A stretch of DNA of 64,000 nucleotides from JAHJCW01 sp965369995 (lineage in GTDB: Bacteria; Fidelibacterota; Marinisomatia; Marinisomatales; JAHJCW01), in NCBI GenBank assembly GCA_965369995.1, contig CBDURO010000004.1, positions 1 to 64,000 of the forward strand, read 5' to 3'. Both the position numbers and the translations under genes were made by a program. Positions 26,016 to 35,032 of the stretch are shown piece after piece; the stretch's first letter is position 1; the number at the start of each line of letters is the position of its first letter. The notes beneath the pieces were generated by a model that saw nothing but the letters and a program-made list of their open reading frames with translations, searched no databases and had not been told where the DNA came from.

Positions 26016-26345
26016 TCAACTCATTCCTGGTATATTCATTCCGCCTAACATATTTCCGGTTACCGCATTCATTCTGCTTTGTGACTCCTTCAACGATTTT
26101 GTTAAGCCGTTGTTAACTGCTGAAATAATAAGATCCTCTAACAACTCTTTATCTTCCTTAATCGCATCCGGATCAATAGTTAATTCTAATAGTTGCTGTT
26201 TACCATTAACAACGACTTTAACCATCCCCCCACCGGAATCCGCTTCGATTGTGAGTTCGTCCAATTCATTTTGTACTTCTTCAATTTTCTTTTGAACATC
26301 ACGTGCTTGTTTTAGCAGTTGTGCCATATTTCCTTTATTAAACAT
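26016..26345 (-). CDS. YbaB/EbfC family nucleoid-associated protein
   Basis: A 109-residue dimeric DNA-binding protein of the YbaB/EbfC family. The N-terminal helix carries KQARDVQKKIEEVQNELDEL, followed by the beta core with VKVVVNGKQQLLELTIDP and a helical C-terminus rich in Gly and Met (GNMLGGMNIPG). It lies between dnaX and recR, as in most bacteria. It is expected to coat DNA with little sequence specificity. Confidence 0.94.
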   Translation of the reverse strand: MFNKGNMAQLLKQARDVQKKIEEVQNELDELTIEADSGGGMVKVVVNGKQQLLELTIDPDAIKEDKELLEDLIISAVNNGLTKSLKESQSRMNAVTGNMLGGMNIPGMS

Positions 26346-26353
26346 TTTTTCTC

Positions 26354-28006
26354 CTAATTTAAAATTTCCCCATCGAATAATTCGATTAATTTTGCTGTAG
26401 TTTTATTTGTTTTGATATTTTTTTTATCATTATCTTTTTCTTTTTTAGATAAATCAGATTTCGTCATCAAGAAAACAGTTTTTAAAGGTGTGTTATATAT
26501 CTTTTCCAAATATTTTTCTATAATAGATTTATTTTTTTCTAATGTTCTCAGATTAAAGTTGTTTCCATTGATCAACTTTATTTCAAGACGATTTCCGGCA
26601 AACCGACTAACTTCACAATGTGAAAGAACATTCCCAATTGATGGTCTTTCTGATGATAATTCTTCAATCAACTCAACCCATTTTTCGTGGATACTATCTA
26701 AACTAATGGTATTTTTAAAAGTTGAGTTCGGCATTGACTCTGATACTGATTTTATTTCTTTTTTTTCATTTTTAACTCTAGGATTATCAATTTTAGCACT
26801 ATCATTATTGAAAAGTGTCTCTTTAAATTGTAAAGGAATATTAATCAACGGTTTTTTGTTTTCTTGACTAGAAATAGTCAACGGATGTTGAAATTTATCT
26901 AATAGCGATTCAATTGTCACAGTAGAATCAAGCTCTAGTAATTTGAGCAATGATAATTCGATTAAAATATGTGGCTGTATAGCTCTTTTCACTTGTGGTT
27001 CTATGTCAGTAATTACTTTAGATATTCGTAATAGATCTCTAATATTCCATGAATTAGCAGTTTCTTCATATTGCTTTTTTAAATCACTATTTAATTCAAG
27101 TACATCCAAACTATTTTCAATTGTAGCTATCATCATATTTCTGATATGTCGATTTAATCCAGATACAAACTCTTGAACCGGCATACCTTTTGTTTTTGCT
27201 TCAGCTAATAAATCAATAAGTGCCTTACCATTTTTTGTCCGTATTGAATCAAGAATATTAAAATATACATCAGTTGGTATGATCCCAAGTACTTTATTTA
27301 CATTCTCGATTGAAATATTTTCACCGGAATAAGCAATAACTTGATCTAAAATGCTAAGTGCGTCACGCATACTACCATCGGCTTTTTGTGCGATAATTTT
27401 TAAAGAATCATTGTCAATTTCAATCTTTTCCTTTTCTAATACGTATTTGATTTGTTCGCTGATTGTATTCACCGTAATACTATTAAAATCAAAACGTTGA
27501 CACCGAGATATTATAGTAGCAGGCACTTTATAAATATCGGTTGTTGCTAAAATAAATTTACCATGTACGGGTGGTTCTTCCAGTGTTCGCAGCAACGCAT
27601 TGAAAGCAGGTGTTGTAAGCATGTGAACTTCATCAATAATAAATATTTTAAACTTAGAATTAATAGGAGCATACTGAATCGCTTCCCGCAGTCCTCGAAT
27701 TTCTTCGATTCCGCGATTAGAAGCGCCATCAATTTCAAGTACGTCCATATTTCTACCGTCCGCGATTTCAATACAATTTGAGCACTTATTACATGGATTA
27801 CCCGGACTTTCCATGCAATTCAACGCTTTAGCAACTAATCTTGCTGTTGTGGTTTTACCTACACCACGAGGTCCTGTAAATAAATATGCCTGAGATACCC
27901 TGTCTTTCTTAAACGCATTGGTTAGCGTTTGGGTAATATGTTCCTGTCCCACTACCTCATCAAAGGTTTGCGGACGATATTTTAATGATAATACTAAATA
28001 AGACAT
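26354..28006 (-). CDS. dnaX: DNA polymerase III subunits gamma/tau
   Basis: DnaX is the ATPase of the clamp loader. The 550-residue protein has Walker A GPRGVGKTT at 45-53, a zinc module with Cys64, Cys72, Cys75 and Cys78, Walker B KIFIIDEVHML and the sensor region RTLEEPPVHGKFILATTD. Domain III and a variable Lys-rich C-terminal tail follow (KKEKDNDKKNIKTNK). Length is between the gamma and tau forms. The A-rich tail codons could allow slippage, but no clear frameshift signal is claimed. It heads the dnaX-ybaB-recR run. Confidence 0.96.
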   Translation of the reverse strand: MSYLVLSLKYRPQTFDEVVGQEHITQTLTNAFKKDRVSQAYLFTGPRGVGKTTTARLVAKALNCMESPGNPCNKCSNCIEIADGRNMDVLEIDGASNRGIEEIRGLREAIQYAPINSKFKIFIIDEVHMLTTPAFNALLRTLEEPPVHGKFILATTDIYKVPATIISRCQRFDFNSITVNTISEQIKYVLEKEKIEIDNDSLKIIAQKADGSMRDALSILDQVIAYSGENISIENVNKVLGIIPTDVYFNILDSIRTKNGKALIDLLAEAKTKGMPVQEFVSGLNRHIRNMMIATIENSLDVLELNSDLKKQYEETANSWNIRDLLRISKVITDIEPQVKRAIQPHILIELSLLKLLELDSTVTIESLLDKFQHPLTISSQENKKPLINIPLQFKETLFNNDSAKIDNPRVKNEKKEIKSVSESMPNSTFKNTISLDSIHEKWVELIEELSSERPSIGNVLSHCEVSRFAGNRLEIKLINGNNFNLRTLEKNKSIIEKYLEKIYNTPLKTVFLMTKSDLSKKEKDNDKKNIKTNKTTAKLIELFDGEILN

Positions 28007-28235
28007 AATTAATTACACAATAAGGTGAAAAATCAAAGGTTGTAATTTATAACTAATTACCTATTTTATAATGAAAAAGTTAAGAAAAGAAATGCTGAAT
28101 TTTTAGATTACTTAATTTGAATATTTTGTATTCAATTTTTCCAAAATATAATTATAAATCAAATAATCAAATTCATTAAAAAATAAGGTCGTGCACCAAA
28201 GATTGACAAATCGGAAAATCTATAGTAAAATAATA

Positions 28236-28466
28236 GTTAGCTCCGCTTCAGTGGTTCACCGGCACATGATTCAAATCTTTTACCGCTGCTTCCTTCCGGA
28301 CCTGACGGGTTTCAAAAACGAACCATTGCGATGAATTGAAGTTTCAATACCACTTTTCATTTCAAATAGACTTTGATAATGCCGCTCTTTGGTTTTCAAT
28401 CCTGCTATAGCGGGTTGCAGGTTACAGGGCACCGCTACCTCCCCATCTAGCACGACCAATAGCAAT
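28236..28466 (-). ncRNA. ffs: Signal recognition particle RNA, long form with Alu domain
   Basis: The transcript contains the universal S-domain loop GTCCGGAAGGAAGCAGCGG near its 3' half. At the 5' side it has an Alu-domain region, GGGGAGGTAGCGGTGCCCTG, then CAACCCGCTATAGCAGG, closely resembling the Bacillus scRNA type. So it is the long SRP RNA rather than the short 4.5S form. Ends are estimated from these landmarks. It follows tRNA-Ala by about 15 bases on the same strand, suggesting one precursor. Confidence 0.9.
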
Positions 28467-28481
28467 TAATTTTTAAATTTG

Positions 28482-28554
28482 TGGAGCCGATGGGGATCGA
28501 ACCCACGACCTCAGCATTGCGAACGCTGCACTCTCCCAACTGAGCTACGGCCCC
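28482..28554 (-). tRNA. tRNA-Ala (anticodon CGC)
   Basis: A 73-base tRNA. The acceptor GGGGCCG pairs with CGGCTCC with one G-T. The anticodon stem CAGCG/TGCTG encloses TTCGCAA with anticodon CGC. The D arm AGCTCAGTTGGGAGAG and T arm GTGGGTTCGATCCCCAT are standard. CCA is not encoded. Confidence 0.95.
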
Positions 28555-28580
28555 ATTATATGCAAAATTACGAACTAAAA

Positions 28581-28609
28581 TTTATATATTACAATTCTAT
28601 GAAGGTAAA
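28581..28609 (-). promoter_or_regulatory. Candidate promoter for tRNA-Ala and SRP RNA
   Basis: On the minus strand TTTACC (28604-28609) is a weak -35, followed by a 17-base spacer and TATAAA (28581-28586) as -10. It lies about 27 bases before the tRNA. A closer TATAAT at the tRNA edge is too near to drive it. Confidence 0.4.
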
Positions 28610-28714
28610 CTTAAGACAATATTATTTATGAACTATTGTTTATAATAGTTCATAAGCAATTATATATTACAAATTATAAAATATTGATTAGATTTGTTAT
28701 ATCTGATTAATAAA

Positions 28715-29476
28715 TTAATTGTTTAAATATCCATCGAACTCTTGATCAACCATATCACTATCGTGTTTATGCCATCTTCTTTCCCACTCTGTTAACTCCT
28801 GAATAGGTTTTGTTTTCGGCTTAGCAGGTAAATGTTTACTCATCATAGATTCCGTTTTGAACGATTCCTTTTTTTGCTGCATAGCTTTGATTTGCTCTAA
28901 TCGTTGTTCTTCCTTGATTTTAGCCACCGATGGTCTTAATATTGACGATATTTTATTCTCAATATTCTTTGATTGCTTTGATAAGAGTATATCGTCAATA
29001 GGTATATCTATCTCGTTTTCAATTACTGTATGTTTTAATAAAGGTTTTTCAGCAACAATCGATTGAGTTTGTCTTTCTTGTAATTTTTCTGATTTTATTT
29101 GAACGTCTGCTTTTATCTTTTGTGTAATAGTTTTATGAATACCACCAATCTTTGCCCTAATCGCTTTTGTTGCTTCAACAGATTTGCTAGAAACCACGGA
29201 TTTATAATCAGATTGCCTATCTTGTACATCCACCTTTTCTTTATTTCGATTAAAGATAGATTTTAAACGATTTATTTCAAGATTTTGTATAATAATTGGT
29301 AAATCAGATTTAAAATCATTTACCGCTCCAGTAATTCTGTCGAATAATACTTCTTTAACGGAACTACCATATTCCCCATTCACTTTTTTTATCAGATAAC
29401 CGAATTTTTCAATAAAGTATATTTTTTCACGATCTAACGAGCCAAATTGATTATCACTTTTGTTAAGTTGTCTCAT
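28715..29476 (-). CDS. Charged helical protein, unknown function
   Basis: This 253-residue protein has no signal peptide or membrane helix. The N-terminal 75 residues form a compact helical region (IEKFGYLIKKVNGEYGSSV). The rest is highly charged and probably partly disordered, rich in Lys, Glu, Gln and Ser, and ends in ELTEWERRWHKHDSDMVDQ. The ATG has GAGGG a few bases upstream. It follows the selenoprotein gene by 43 bases on the same strand. I recognise no family; adaptor or nucleic-acid binding roles would be guesses. Confidence 0.6.
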   Translation of the reverse strand: MRQLNKSDNQFGSLDREKIYFIEKFGYLIKKVNGEYGSSVKEVLFDRITGAVNDFKSDLPIIIQNLEINRLKSIFNRNKEKVDVQDRQSDYKSVVSSKSVEATKAIRAKIGGIHKTITQKIKADVQIKSEKLQERQTQSIVAEKPLLKHTVIENEIDIPIDDILLSKQSKNIENKISSILRPSVAKIKEEQRLEQIKAMQQKKESFKTESMMSKHLPAKPKTKPIQELTEWERRWHKHDSDMVDQEFDGYLNN

Positions 29477-29519
29477 TTCTTCCCTCTACTAACCAAAGGG
29501 ATTTTTCCCATTTTAAAAA

Positions 29520-29744
29520 TTAATCTATCAATTGAATTACTTCCTCTAATTCAGGAAATCTACCTAATTGCTTTTTCGAAAAAACTAATTTATCATTTTT
29601 CTGAATTTCGTAGACACCGTCCCCCGATGGGATAAGTTTTAACTCAGAAATAGCGTTTCCGTACCTTTCCAACAAATCGCTTGCCATCCTGGCAGCCCTA
29701 GGCAAATAGTTTCACGCGTTGCAGTATTCAATCGATAGTCTCAC
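29520..29744 (-). CDS. SelW/Rdx-family selenoprotein with in-frame TGA as Sec
   Basis: From GTG at 29744, with AGGAG five bases upstream, the frame reads MRLSIEYCNA, then TGA (29712-29714), then NYLPRAARMASDLLE to the end, LEEVIQLID: 74 residues. The Rdx family (SelW/SelT/SelH) has a thioredoxin-like fold with C-x-x-C or C-x-x-U after the first strand. Here the TGA sits exactly at the U position (C-N-A-U). The rest is intact, including the family's GGVFEV-like GDGVYEI and SKKQLGRFPE segments. Such proteins are thought to be thiol redox proteins. Annotation without Sec would start falsely at TTG 29705 and lose the active site. It requires selABCD elsewhere. Confidence 0.85.
29681..29705 (-). 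promoter_or_regulatory. Candidate bacterial SECIS hairpin
   Basis: On the coding (minus) strand, TTGCC (29701-29705) and GGCAA (29681-29685) can pair around a 15-base loop containing AGGG. It begins six bases after the TGA, with the loop 12-26 bases downstream, close to the placement of bacterial SECIS elements. The stem is short and no folding was computed. Confidence 0.4.
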
Positions 29745-29812
29745 CAATGCTCCTGTACTTCCTCACCATAAAGCAGTTAATTTTAAATAATTATAGTAGA
29801 TTAATGCAAGTA

Positions 29813-32620
29813 TTAATTTGAAATTAAATAATCACGCACTAAGAGTGCAATTGACTTATAAAATTGTTCGCTATCAGACATTCCTATTTCGCACATTCGG
29901 CTTGACGAATATCCGTTTAATTTTCGTTGTTCAAACGATAATTGGTCCTTATTAATTTTTACTGCATTCTTTGTTAATTGCGGTACAATTATACCTCGAT
30001 CACCTGCAAAACCACAGCAATTGCTATTTTCAGGAATCGTTACTTTTTTTGCGCATCTTTTTGCAAGTGATTCCATTATTTGCATATGCTCCATTTTTTG
30101 AGTGGCGCAAGTAGGATGTACTATTATTTCTCTATCAAGCGGTTTAAAATTAATATCTTTTACAATAGAATCTAAAAATGGAATTATATCAATAAACTTA
30201 AGCTTTTTCCACTTTGTACTAATTTCTTTTGAAATACCATCACTTGGATGTAAAAACTTGTAAGTGCAAGGAGATGTGTCAACAACAATCGGTATCTTTC
30301 CTGCTTTAGATGTTTCATATAATAAATTAATTGTCCTTTCGAACATTTCAACTCCGGTCTCATGATATCCTTTTGAACTAAACGGAGTACTGCAGCAAGT
30401 ATTATCGATTTTAGCAGGAATAATTAATTTTACTTTTACTAATTCAGCAATTTGTCCCATTACTTCAATTATGGATTGATTTTTGGAATCTGCACTAAAA
30501 GCACGGCTTATACATGACGGATAGTAAATAAATGATTTTCCTGCACCATACTCCATTTTTACGGGAAATTTAGTACTAGCGGTAATCATGGAGTTCCACG
30601 CAGGAATGCGATGTTTTGATATTTTATTAATCCAATTAAATGTATTATTCATCAATTTAGAACTGAATAACTTTGTTTTGAGACTTAATATTTTTATAGC
30701 AAATTTGATGGACTTGGTAGTAAAACGAAAATGATTTGATATCCAATTGGCAATCAACTTTCCAAAAATACCACTATGTTGTTTGCGCAAATCTTTGACA
30801 AACTCACCTGTATTAATATTAACCGGACAAACCGTTTCACACATTCCGTCAACAGCACAAGTTATCTCAGTACTAAAAAAGTAATCATTTTTCAGATTTT
30901 TGGATAAAGAAGAATTTTGTGAACTGATCATTTCCAACTCTCTGCTTATGCTAATTCTTTGACGCGGTGTAAATGTGAATCCTCTTGATGGACAAACCGG
31001 TTCACAAAATCCACACTCTACACATAAATCGATTTTATCGTTAATGGCAGGCATTTGCTTCAAATTCTCAATGTGAATATTATTATTTTTATTTAAAATA
31101 ACCCCGGGATTTAAAATAAAATTAGGGTCAGCTAATTTTTTAATTTTCCACATTATTTGATATAGATTACTTCCCCATTCTCTCTCAACAAAAGGTGCCA
31201 TATTTCTGCCTGTACCATGTTCTGCTTTGAGTGAACCGTTGAACTTGTCAATTGTCATTTTGGCAATATCATCCAACATTCCTTTGTATCGAGTAATTCC
31301 TTCTTTCGATTCTAAATCAATTGATGCCACAAAATGTAAATTACCGTCTGTGGCATGACCGAATATTACGGCATCGTCAAATTTCCACTTCGCAAAAATG
31401 CGATGCAAATCAGTTATAGCTTCACCTAAATCCTCAATGTCAAAACAAATATCTTCTGTTATTACACTTGTCCCCGGTTTTCTTAATGAGCCAACTGTTG
31501 TGAATAAACTTTTACGTACTTCCCAAAGTTTTAACCTGTTACTCTCTTCTTTTTCAAAATTACCTATCAATGATCCATGATATTTTTGGACAACTGAAAT
31601 TAGATTTTCTTCTAAATCATTAAATAATTTTTCATTATTTACCTGAAATTCACAAAGTAACGCTGAGGAATCTTTGGGAATTGAATTTATATCATAAGGT
31701 GCATCAGCTAAATACTTTGCAGTTTTCAAAGAAGCATAATCCATTAGTTCAAGAGCTTTAACGCCGGTATTTTTAATCGCATTTATTGAGTTACAAGCAA
31801 TTTTTATTGATGGAAATAAAATTAATCCCGTTGATTTGAAAGGAGGATCCGGTATTGTTTCAAGCTCAATATTTGAAATAAATGCTAAAGTACCCTCAGA
31901 TCCAACAAGCAAATGTGCAAAAATATCCAAAGGATGATTGAAGTCTAAAAATGAATTCAGCGAATAACCTATTGTATTTTTTATACGATATTTATCTAAA
32001 ATTTTATTTCGTAATATTTCTTTTTTAGATATGCCTTTTTTAATTGCTATCAGTCCGTCTGAAAGTTCTTTTTCTTTTACTGTAAACTGATCATAATCTT
32101 GTTTATTTGATGTATCATAAACATTCCCATTTGATAAAATAAATCTGATATTTTTTAATGTATTGTATGAATTACAGGACTTTCCTGTAGTCATTCCGGA
32201 GGCATTATTGGCTACAATTCCGCCTATCCTAGCGGCTTTTATTGAAGCTGGATCAGGCCCAATTCTGCGTTGAAATTTCCTTATTTTTTGATTAGCATGT
32301 TCACCGATTACACCCGGCTCTAATAAAATAGAATTACCTTTGTTTTTTACTTCAATTTTTTGCCAATCATATGCTATCTCTGCTACAATTCCATTAGTAA
32401 CCGTTTGACCAGAAAGAGACGTCCCACTTGCACGGAAAGTAATTGATTTGTTAACATTATTAGCATATTTAAACAATTTTTGAATATCATTTTCATCTTT
32501 CGGACGAACAACAACATCAGGCAGCATTCGGTAAATACTTGCATCTCGAGAATATGATAGTCTGTCAATTTCGCGATTCAGTACCTTTTCTTTATCGAGA
32601 TAATTGTATAAATCCATCAA
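29813..32620 (-). CDS. FAD-linked and Fe-S dehydrogenase (GlcD-GlcF/Dld type fusion)
   Basis: A 935-residue fusion. The N-terminal half is a VAO/PCMH-type FAD domain (SITFRASGTSLSGQTVTNG, GPDPASIKAARIGGIVANNA, FGHATDGNLHF, KAEHGTGRNMAPF). The centre has two [4Fe-4S] motifs (CVECGFCEPVCPSRG and CAVDGMCETVCPVN). The C-terminus has two cysteine-rich CCG domains (PSCISRAF, DNTCCSTPF, CCGFAGDRG). Enzymes of this layout oxidise D-lactate, glycolate or related 2-hydroxy acids and pass electrons to quinones or cytochromes. It is peripheral on the inner membrane. The substrate cannot be read. Confidence 0.92.
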   Translation of the reverse strand: MMDLYNYLDKEKVLNREIDRLSYSRDASIYRMLPDVVVRPKDENDIQKLFKYANNVNKSITFRASGTSLSGQTVTNGIVAEIAYDWQKIEVKNKGNSILLEPGVIGEHANQKIRKFQRRIGPDPASIKAARIGGIVANNASGMTTGKSCNSYNTLKNIRFILSNGNVYDTSNKQDYDQFTVKEKELSDGLIAIKKGISKKEILRNKILDKYRIKNTIGYSLNSFLDFNHPLDIFAHLLVGSEGTLAFISNIELETIPDPPFKSTGLILFPSIKIACNSINAIKNTGVKALELMDYASLKTAKYLADAPYDINSIPKDSSALLCEFQVNNEKLFNDLEENLISVVQKYHGSLIGNFEKEESNRLKLWEVRKSLFTTVGSLRKPGTSVITEDICFDIEDLGEAITDLHRIFAKWKFDDAVIFGHATDGNLHFVASIDLESKEGITRYKGMLDDIAKMTIDKFNGSLKAEHGTGRNMAPFVEREWGSNLYQIMWKIKKLADPNFILNPGVILNKNNNIHIENLKQMPAINDKIDLCVECGFCEPVCPSRGFTFTPRQRISISRELEMISSQNSSLSKNLKNDYFFSTEITCAVDGMCETVCPVNINTGEFVKDLRKQHSGIFGKLIANWISNHFRFTTKSIKFAIKILSLKTKLFSSKLMNNTFNWINKISKHRIPAWNSMITASTKFPVKMEYGAGKSFIYYPSCISRAFSADSKNQSIIEVMGQIAELVKVKLIIPAKIDNTCCSTPFSSKGYHETGVEMFERTINLLYETSKAGKIPIVVDTSPCTYKFLHPSDGISKEISTKWKKLKFIDIIPFLDSIVKDINFKPLDREIIVHPTCATQKMEHMQIMESLAKRCAKKVTIPENSNCCGFAGDRGIIVPQLTKNAVKINKDQLSFEQRKLNGYSSSRMCEIGMSDSEQFYKSIALLVRDYLISN

Positions 32621-32622
32621 AT

Positions 32623-33051
32623 TTAAAGTGAATTCAAGTATTTTTTAATTTCATCAGGAACAGGTATTGTTTTGCCTGTTTTATAATTTATTGATACCAA
32701 TATAAAATTTGCCTGCAAAATAGGTTTTTCTATACCCTTTTTAAATATTGCGGTTAATATATCATAACTTTTGTTACCAATCCTAGTAATTCGCTGACCA
32801 ATCTCAAGAGTTGAAGGATGAACTGCTTGATTAATATAATTAACTTCCATCGAAGCTAAAATTGAACTTTCCACTTGGTCCCACATCTGCAATTTATGAC
32901 CGATTTGCATATAAAGATCGAGCCGGGCAGTTTCCATGTAAGTCAAATAAGACGCATGGTTTATGTGCCTTAAACCGTCCATATCTCCCCAATTCGTATA
33001 AATGGTTGTCCAATAATCAAAATCTTTTCTTGAAAATAATTTAATAGTCAT
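32623..33051 (-). CDS. Acyl-CoA thioesterase, hotdog fold
   Basis: A 142-residue protein of the 4-hydroxybenzoyl-CoA thioesterase/YbgC-like hotdog family. The signature is NWGDMDGLRHINHASYLTYM with Asp25, His29, Asn31 and Tyr35, then METAR. It would hydrolyse acyl-CoA thioesters, possibly as housekeeping of the pool made by the acyl-CoA synthetase at 4.1 kb. Its start lies two bases from the stop end region of the large FAD/Fe-S gene downstream, so they are likely co-transcribed. It is divergent from the SRPBCC gene. Confidence 0.88.
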   Translation of the reverse strand: MTIKLFSRKDFDYWTTIYTNWGDMDGLRHINHASYLTYMETARLDLYMQIGHKLQMWDQVESSILASMEVNYINQAVHPSTLEIGQRITRIGNKSYDILTAIFKKGIEKPILQANFILVSINYKTGKTIPVPDEIKKYLNSL

Positions 33052-33108
33052 AAGTAAATTTAATTAAGGTTTTTTTTATAAAAACGAGTGCAATATTAAG
33101 GAAAAATA

Positions 33109-33624
33109 ATGAAAGTTCTAAAAACTGCTTTGATAATAATTTTTATTGGAATATTAGTTTATTTTATTATTGGTTTACTCACTCCGCCTGTATCAAAAGA
33201 AGTCGCAATGGAATTAGAGCTATCTGCTGAAGAAATATTCTCAACGCTTGCGGATCAATCAAATATGACACAGTGGGTTCCAGGATTAAAAAGTGTGGAA
33301 CAAGTTAGCGGTAGACCTAATACTATCGGCAGTGTTACTGAATTTGTTTTCGAAAGAAATGGTATTGAAATTCCGATTCTTATACGGATTAATGATTATA
33401 AAATGAATGAATCTATGAACTTGATATTAACGCATGATAAGTTGGTTTCTGATGTTCAAATTAATGTTGTACCGCATGGCAATGGTTCTAAATTAGATAT
33501 CTCATATAAAATTGCCGGCAATAGTTTGCTTACAAAAACAGCAATGCCGTTCATAAAACCGCTAATTAAAAAATATAGTGAAATGGATTTGGAAGAACTT
33601 AAAAACTTACTTCAGAAATCATAA
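33109..33624 (+). CDS. SRPBCC-family (START-like) protein with N-terminal membrane helix
   Basis: This 171-residue protein has one membrane helix (residues 4-25, LKTALIIIFIGILVYFIIGL). A helix-grip domain follows with the polyketide-cyclase-like pattern LSAEEIFSTLADQSNMTQW, GSVTEFVF and GSKLDISYKIAGNS. Such domains bind hydrophobic ligands. AAGGAAAA lies just upstream of the ATG. It is alone on the plus strand between minus-strand genes. The ligand is unknown. Confidence 0.82.
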   Translation: MKVLKTALIIIFIGILVYFIIGLLTPPVSKEVAMELELSAEEIFSTLADQSNMTQWVPGLKSVEQVSGRPNTIGSVTEFVFERNGIEIPILIRINDYKMNESMNLILTHDKLVSDVQINVVPHGNGSKLDISYKIAGNSLLTKTAMPFIKPLIKKYSEMDLEELKNLLQKS

Positions 33625-33637
33625 CCTGATCTAATGT

Positions 33638-33661
33638 AATACTCTTTCAGATAGTATTTTT
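33638..33661 (+). terminator. Weak terminator after the SRPBCC gene
   Basis: AATACT (33638-33643) and AGTATT (33653-33658) form a 6-bp stem with a nine-base loop, followed by a short T run into the convergent gene's end. Confidence 0.35.
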
Positions 33662-35032
33662 CTACAACCTCGTCAAAAACTGAAGATGTATTTTACCGTT
33701 TTTAATGGAATCTTGTCGTCCTAATCCGTAATAAAGTTTTAACACAGAGTTTTTTGTAACTTGAGTAAAACCGATACCGTATCCATAAGGGAATGGCTTG
33801 TAAGTGTCTTGCAATGCGATATCGGAAAACAGCGTAATTCGCTGATTTGAGCCCAACTTAATATTATATTCAACCGAAGGTATAATTACCCAATCACTTT
33901 TAAAATAATCTTCTGTGTAACCACGCAGATTATTAGCGCCACCATAACGGATTAATTCCCCTGAATGTAATGTTCCTGAACTAATCCAATTGCTGTTTCC
34001 AAGTATTTTTAAAGCAATATTATTTTTACCCCACAAAGGAAAATATTTTTCAACTTTAGCTTGCCCGGATATAATAACTGTATTTGAGTCACTTACTATC
34101 CGCTTGCCAACATCGCTATAAAGCGATATCAAATATCCTTTAGTAGGTAACCAATAATCATTACGATAATCAATTATGCCATCAATGTAAATAGATTGTG
34201 TGGTTAAATTAGCAAGACCTAATGAATCGCCTTTGGCAGTGGAGTTGATTGTTGTATTTTTCCCTCCAAAACCTAATTTTCCTATGCTCGGAATTGTTTT
34301 GATAATTCCGACAGCTGAATTTGTATTTACATAATTCCCATCACGTAAATCTTGGTTATAAGCTATACTTACACCTATTGGCAAACCTAATGGATGTGGT
34401 TCTTCGTATTTTAAATTCAAAATTTGCGACTCTTCATCTAATCGCTTCCAATGTAAATCAACTATACTCGCTGTTCTCCATTGATTTTCGAGATGTATAT
34501 CCATTTGCCCGTTTAAAGTCCACTTTTGCTCATCAGATCGAGACGCTCCAATCAATCCTGAAAAATAATTATTAAAATTTGATTTTATTTCTACGACAGC
34601 GCCAACTTTTTGTTTTTTATTTATTCCAAAAAATATTTCTGAATTTTTCTTAATAAATGGTGTACTTTTAACAATTGCCTTGAATATTTTTGTCGTTTCA
34701 ATTGTCGGTTTTGAGTTTATTAATGGTTTAAATATTTGATTTAATATAGATATTCTTATTTCATTATTATTAAAAATTATTGTATCAAGTGTGACATTAA
34801 TAGATTTTCTCTTGTAAGTAATTAAACTATCGGAATTTATTTGACTAAGCCTGAAATATTCCCCGATGTTATCAGAATTAGATAACAGTGAATCTAGCTT
34901 GGTACTTACTTCATCGTAAGTGTTAACTGATAACGTATCAACATCGTCAATTATAATTTTATTTGATTGCCCAAATAGCTGAACAGCTACAATTACTATA
35001 ATAAATATTTTAAAAATATGCACGCAGTTCAC
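33662..35032 (-). CDS. Omp85/BamA-superfamily outer-membrane protein
   Basis: A 456-residue protein with a signal peptide (about residues 1-22). A periplasmic region of about 130 residues follows, and then a 16-strand-like barrel region ending in KIHLQFLTRL. The motif GGANNLRGYTEDYF is the Omp85 loop-6 type (G-G-x-x-x-L-R-G-Y), which identifies the family. The periplasmic part is short, with no more than one or two POTRA-like units, so it is closer to TamA/patatin-type small members than to BamA. Its start overlaps the large SprA-like gene by 23 bases, so the two are translationally linked. Confidence 0.85.
   Translation of the reverse strand: MNCVHIFKIFIIVIVAVQLFGQSNKIIIDDVDTLSVNTYDEVSTKLDSLLSNSDNIGEYFRLSQINSDSLITYKRKSINVTLDTIIFNNNEIRISILNQIFKPLINSKPTIETTKIFKAIVKSTPFIKKNSEIFFGINKKQKVGAVVEIKSNFNNYFSGLIGASRSDEQKWTLNGQMDIHLENQWRTASIVDLHWKRLDEESQILNLKYEEPHPLGLPIGVSIAYNQDLRDGNYVNTNSAVGIIKTIPSIGKLGFGGKNTTINSTAKGDSLGLANLTTQSIYIDGIIDYRNDYWLPTKGYLISLYSDVGKRIVSDSNTVIISGQAKVEKYFPLWGKNNIALKILGNSNWISSGTLHSGELIRYGGANNLRGYTEDYFKSDWVIIPSVEYNIKLGSNQRITLFSDIALQDTYKPFPYGYGIGFTQVTKNSVLKLYYGLGRQDSIKNGKIHLQFLTRL

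Noticed and set aside
28280..28465. 61-residue minus-strand frame
   Set aside because: It overlaps the SRP RNA, whose conserved loop and Alu region explain the sequence.
29520..29705. TTG-started 61-residue version of the Rdx protein
   Set aside because: It lacks the first strand and the CxxU motif and has no ribosome site at the right distance; the TGA-containing frame from 29744 explains the family match.
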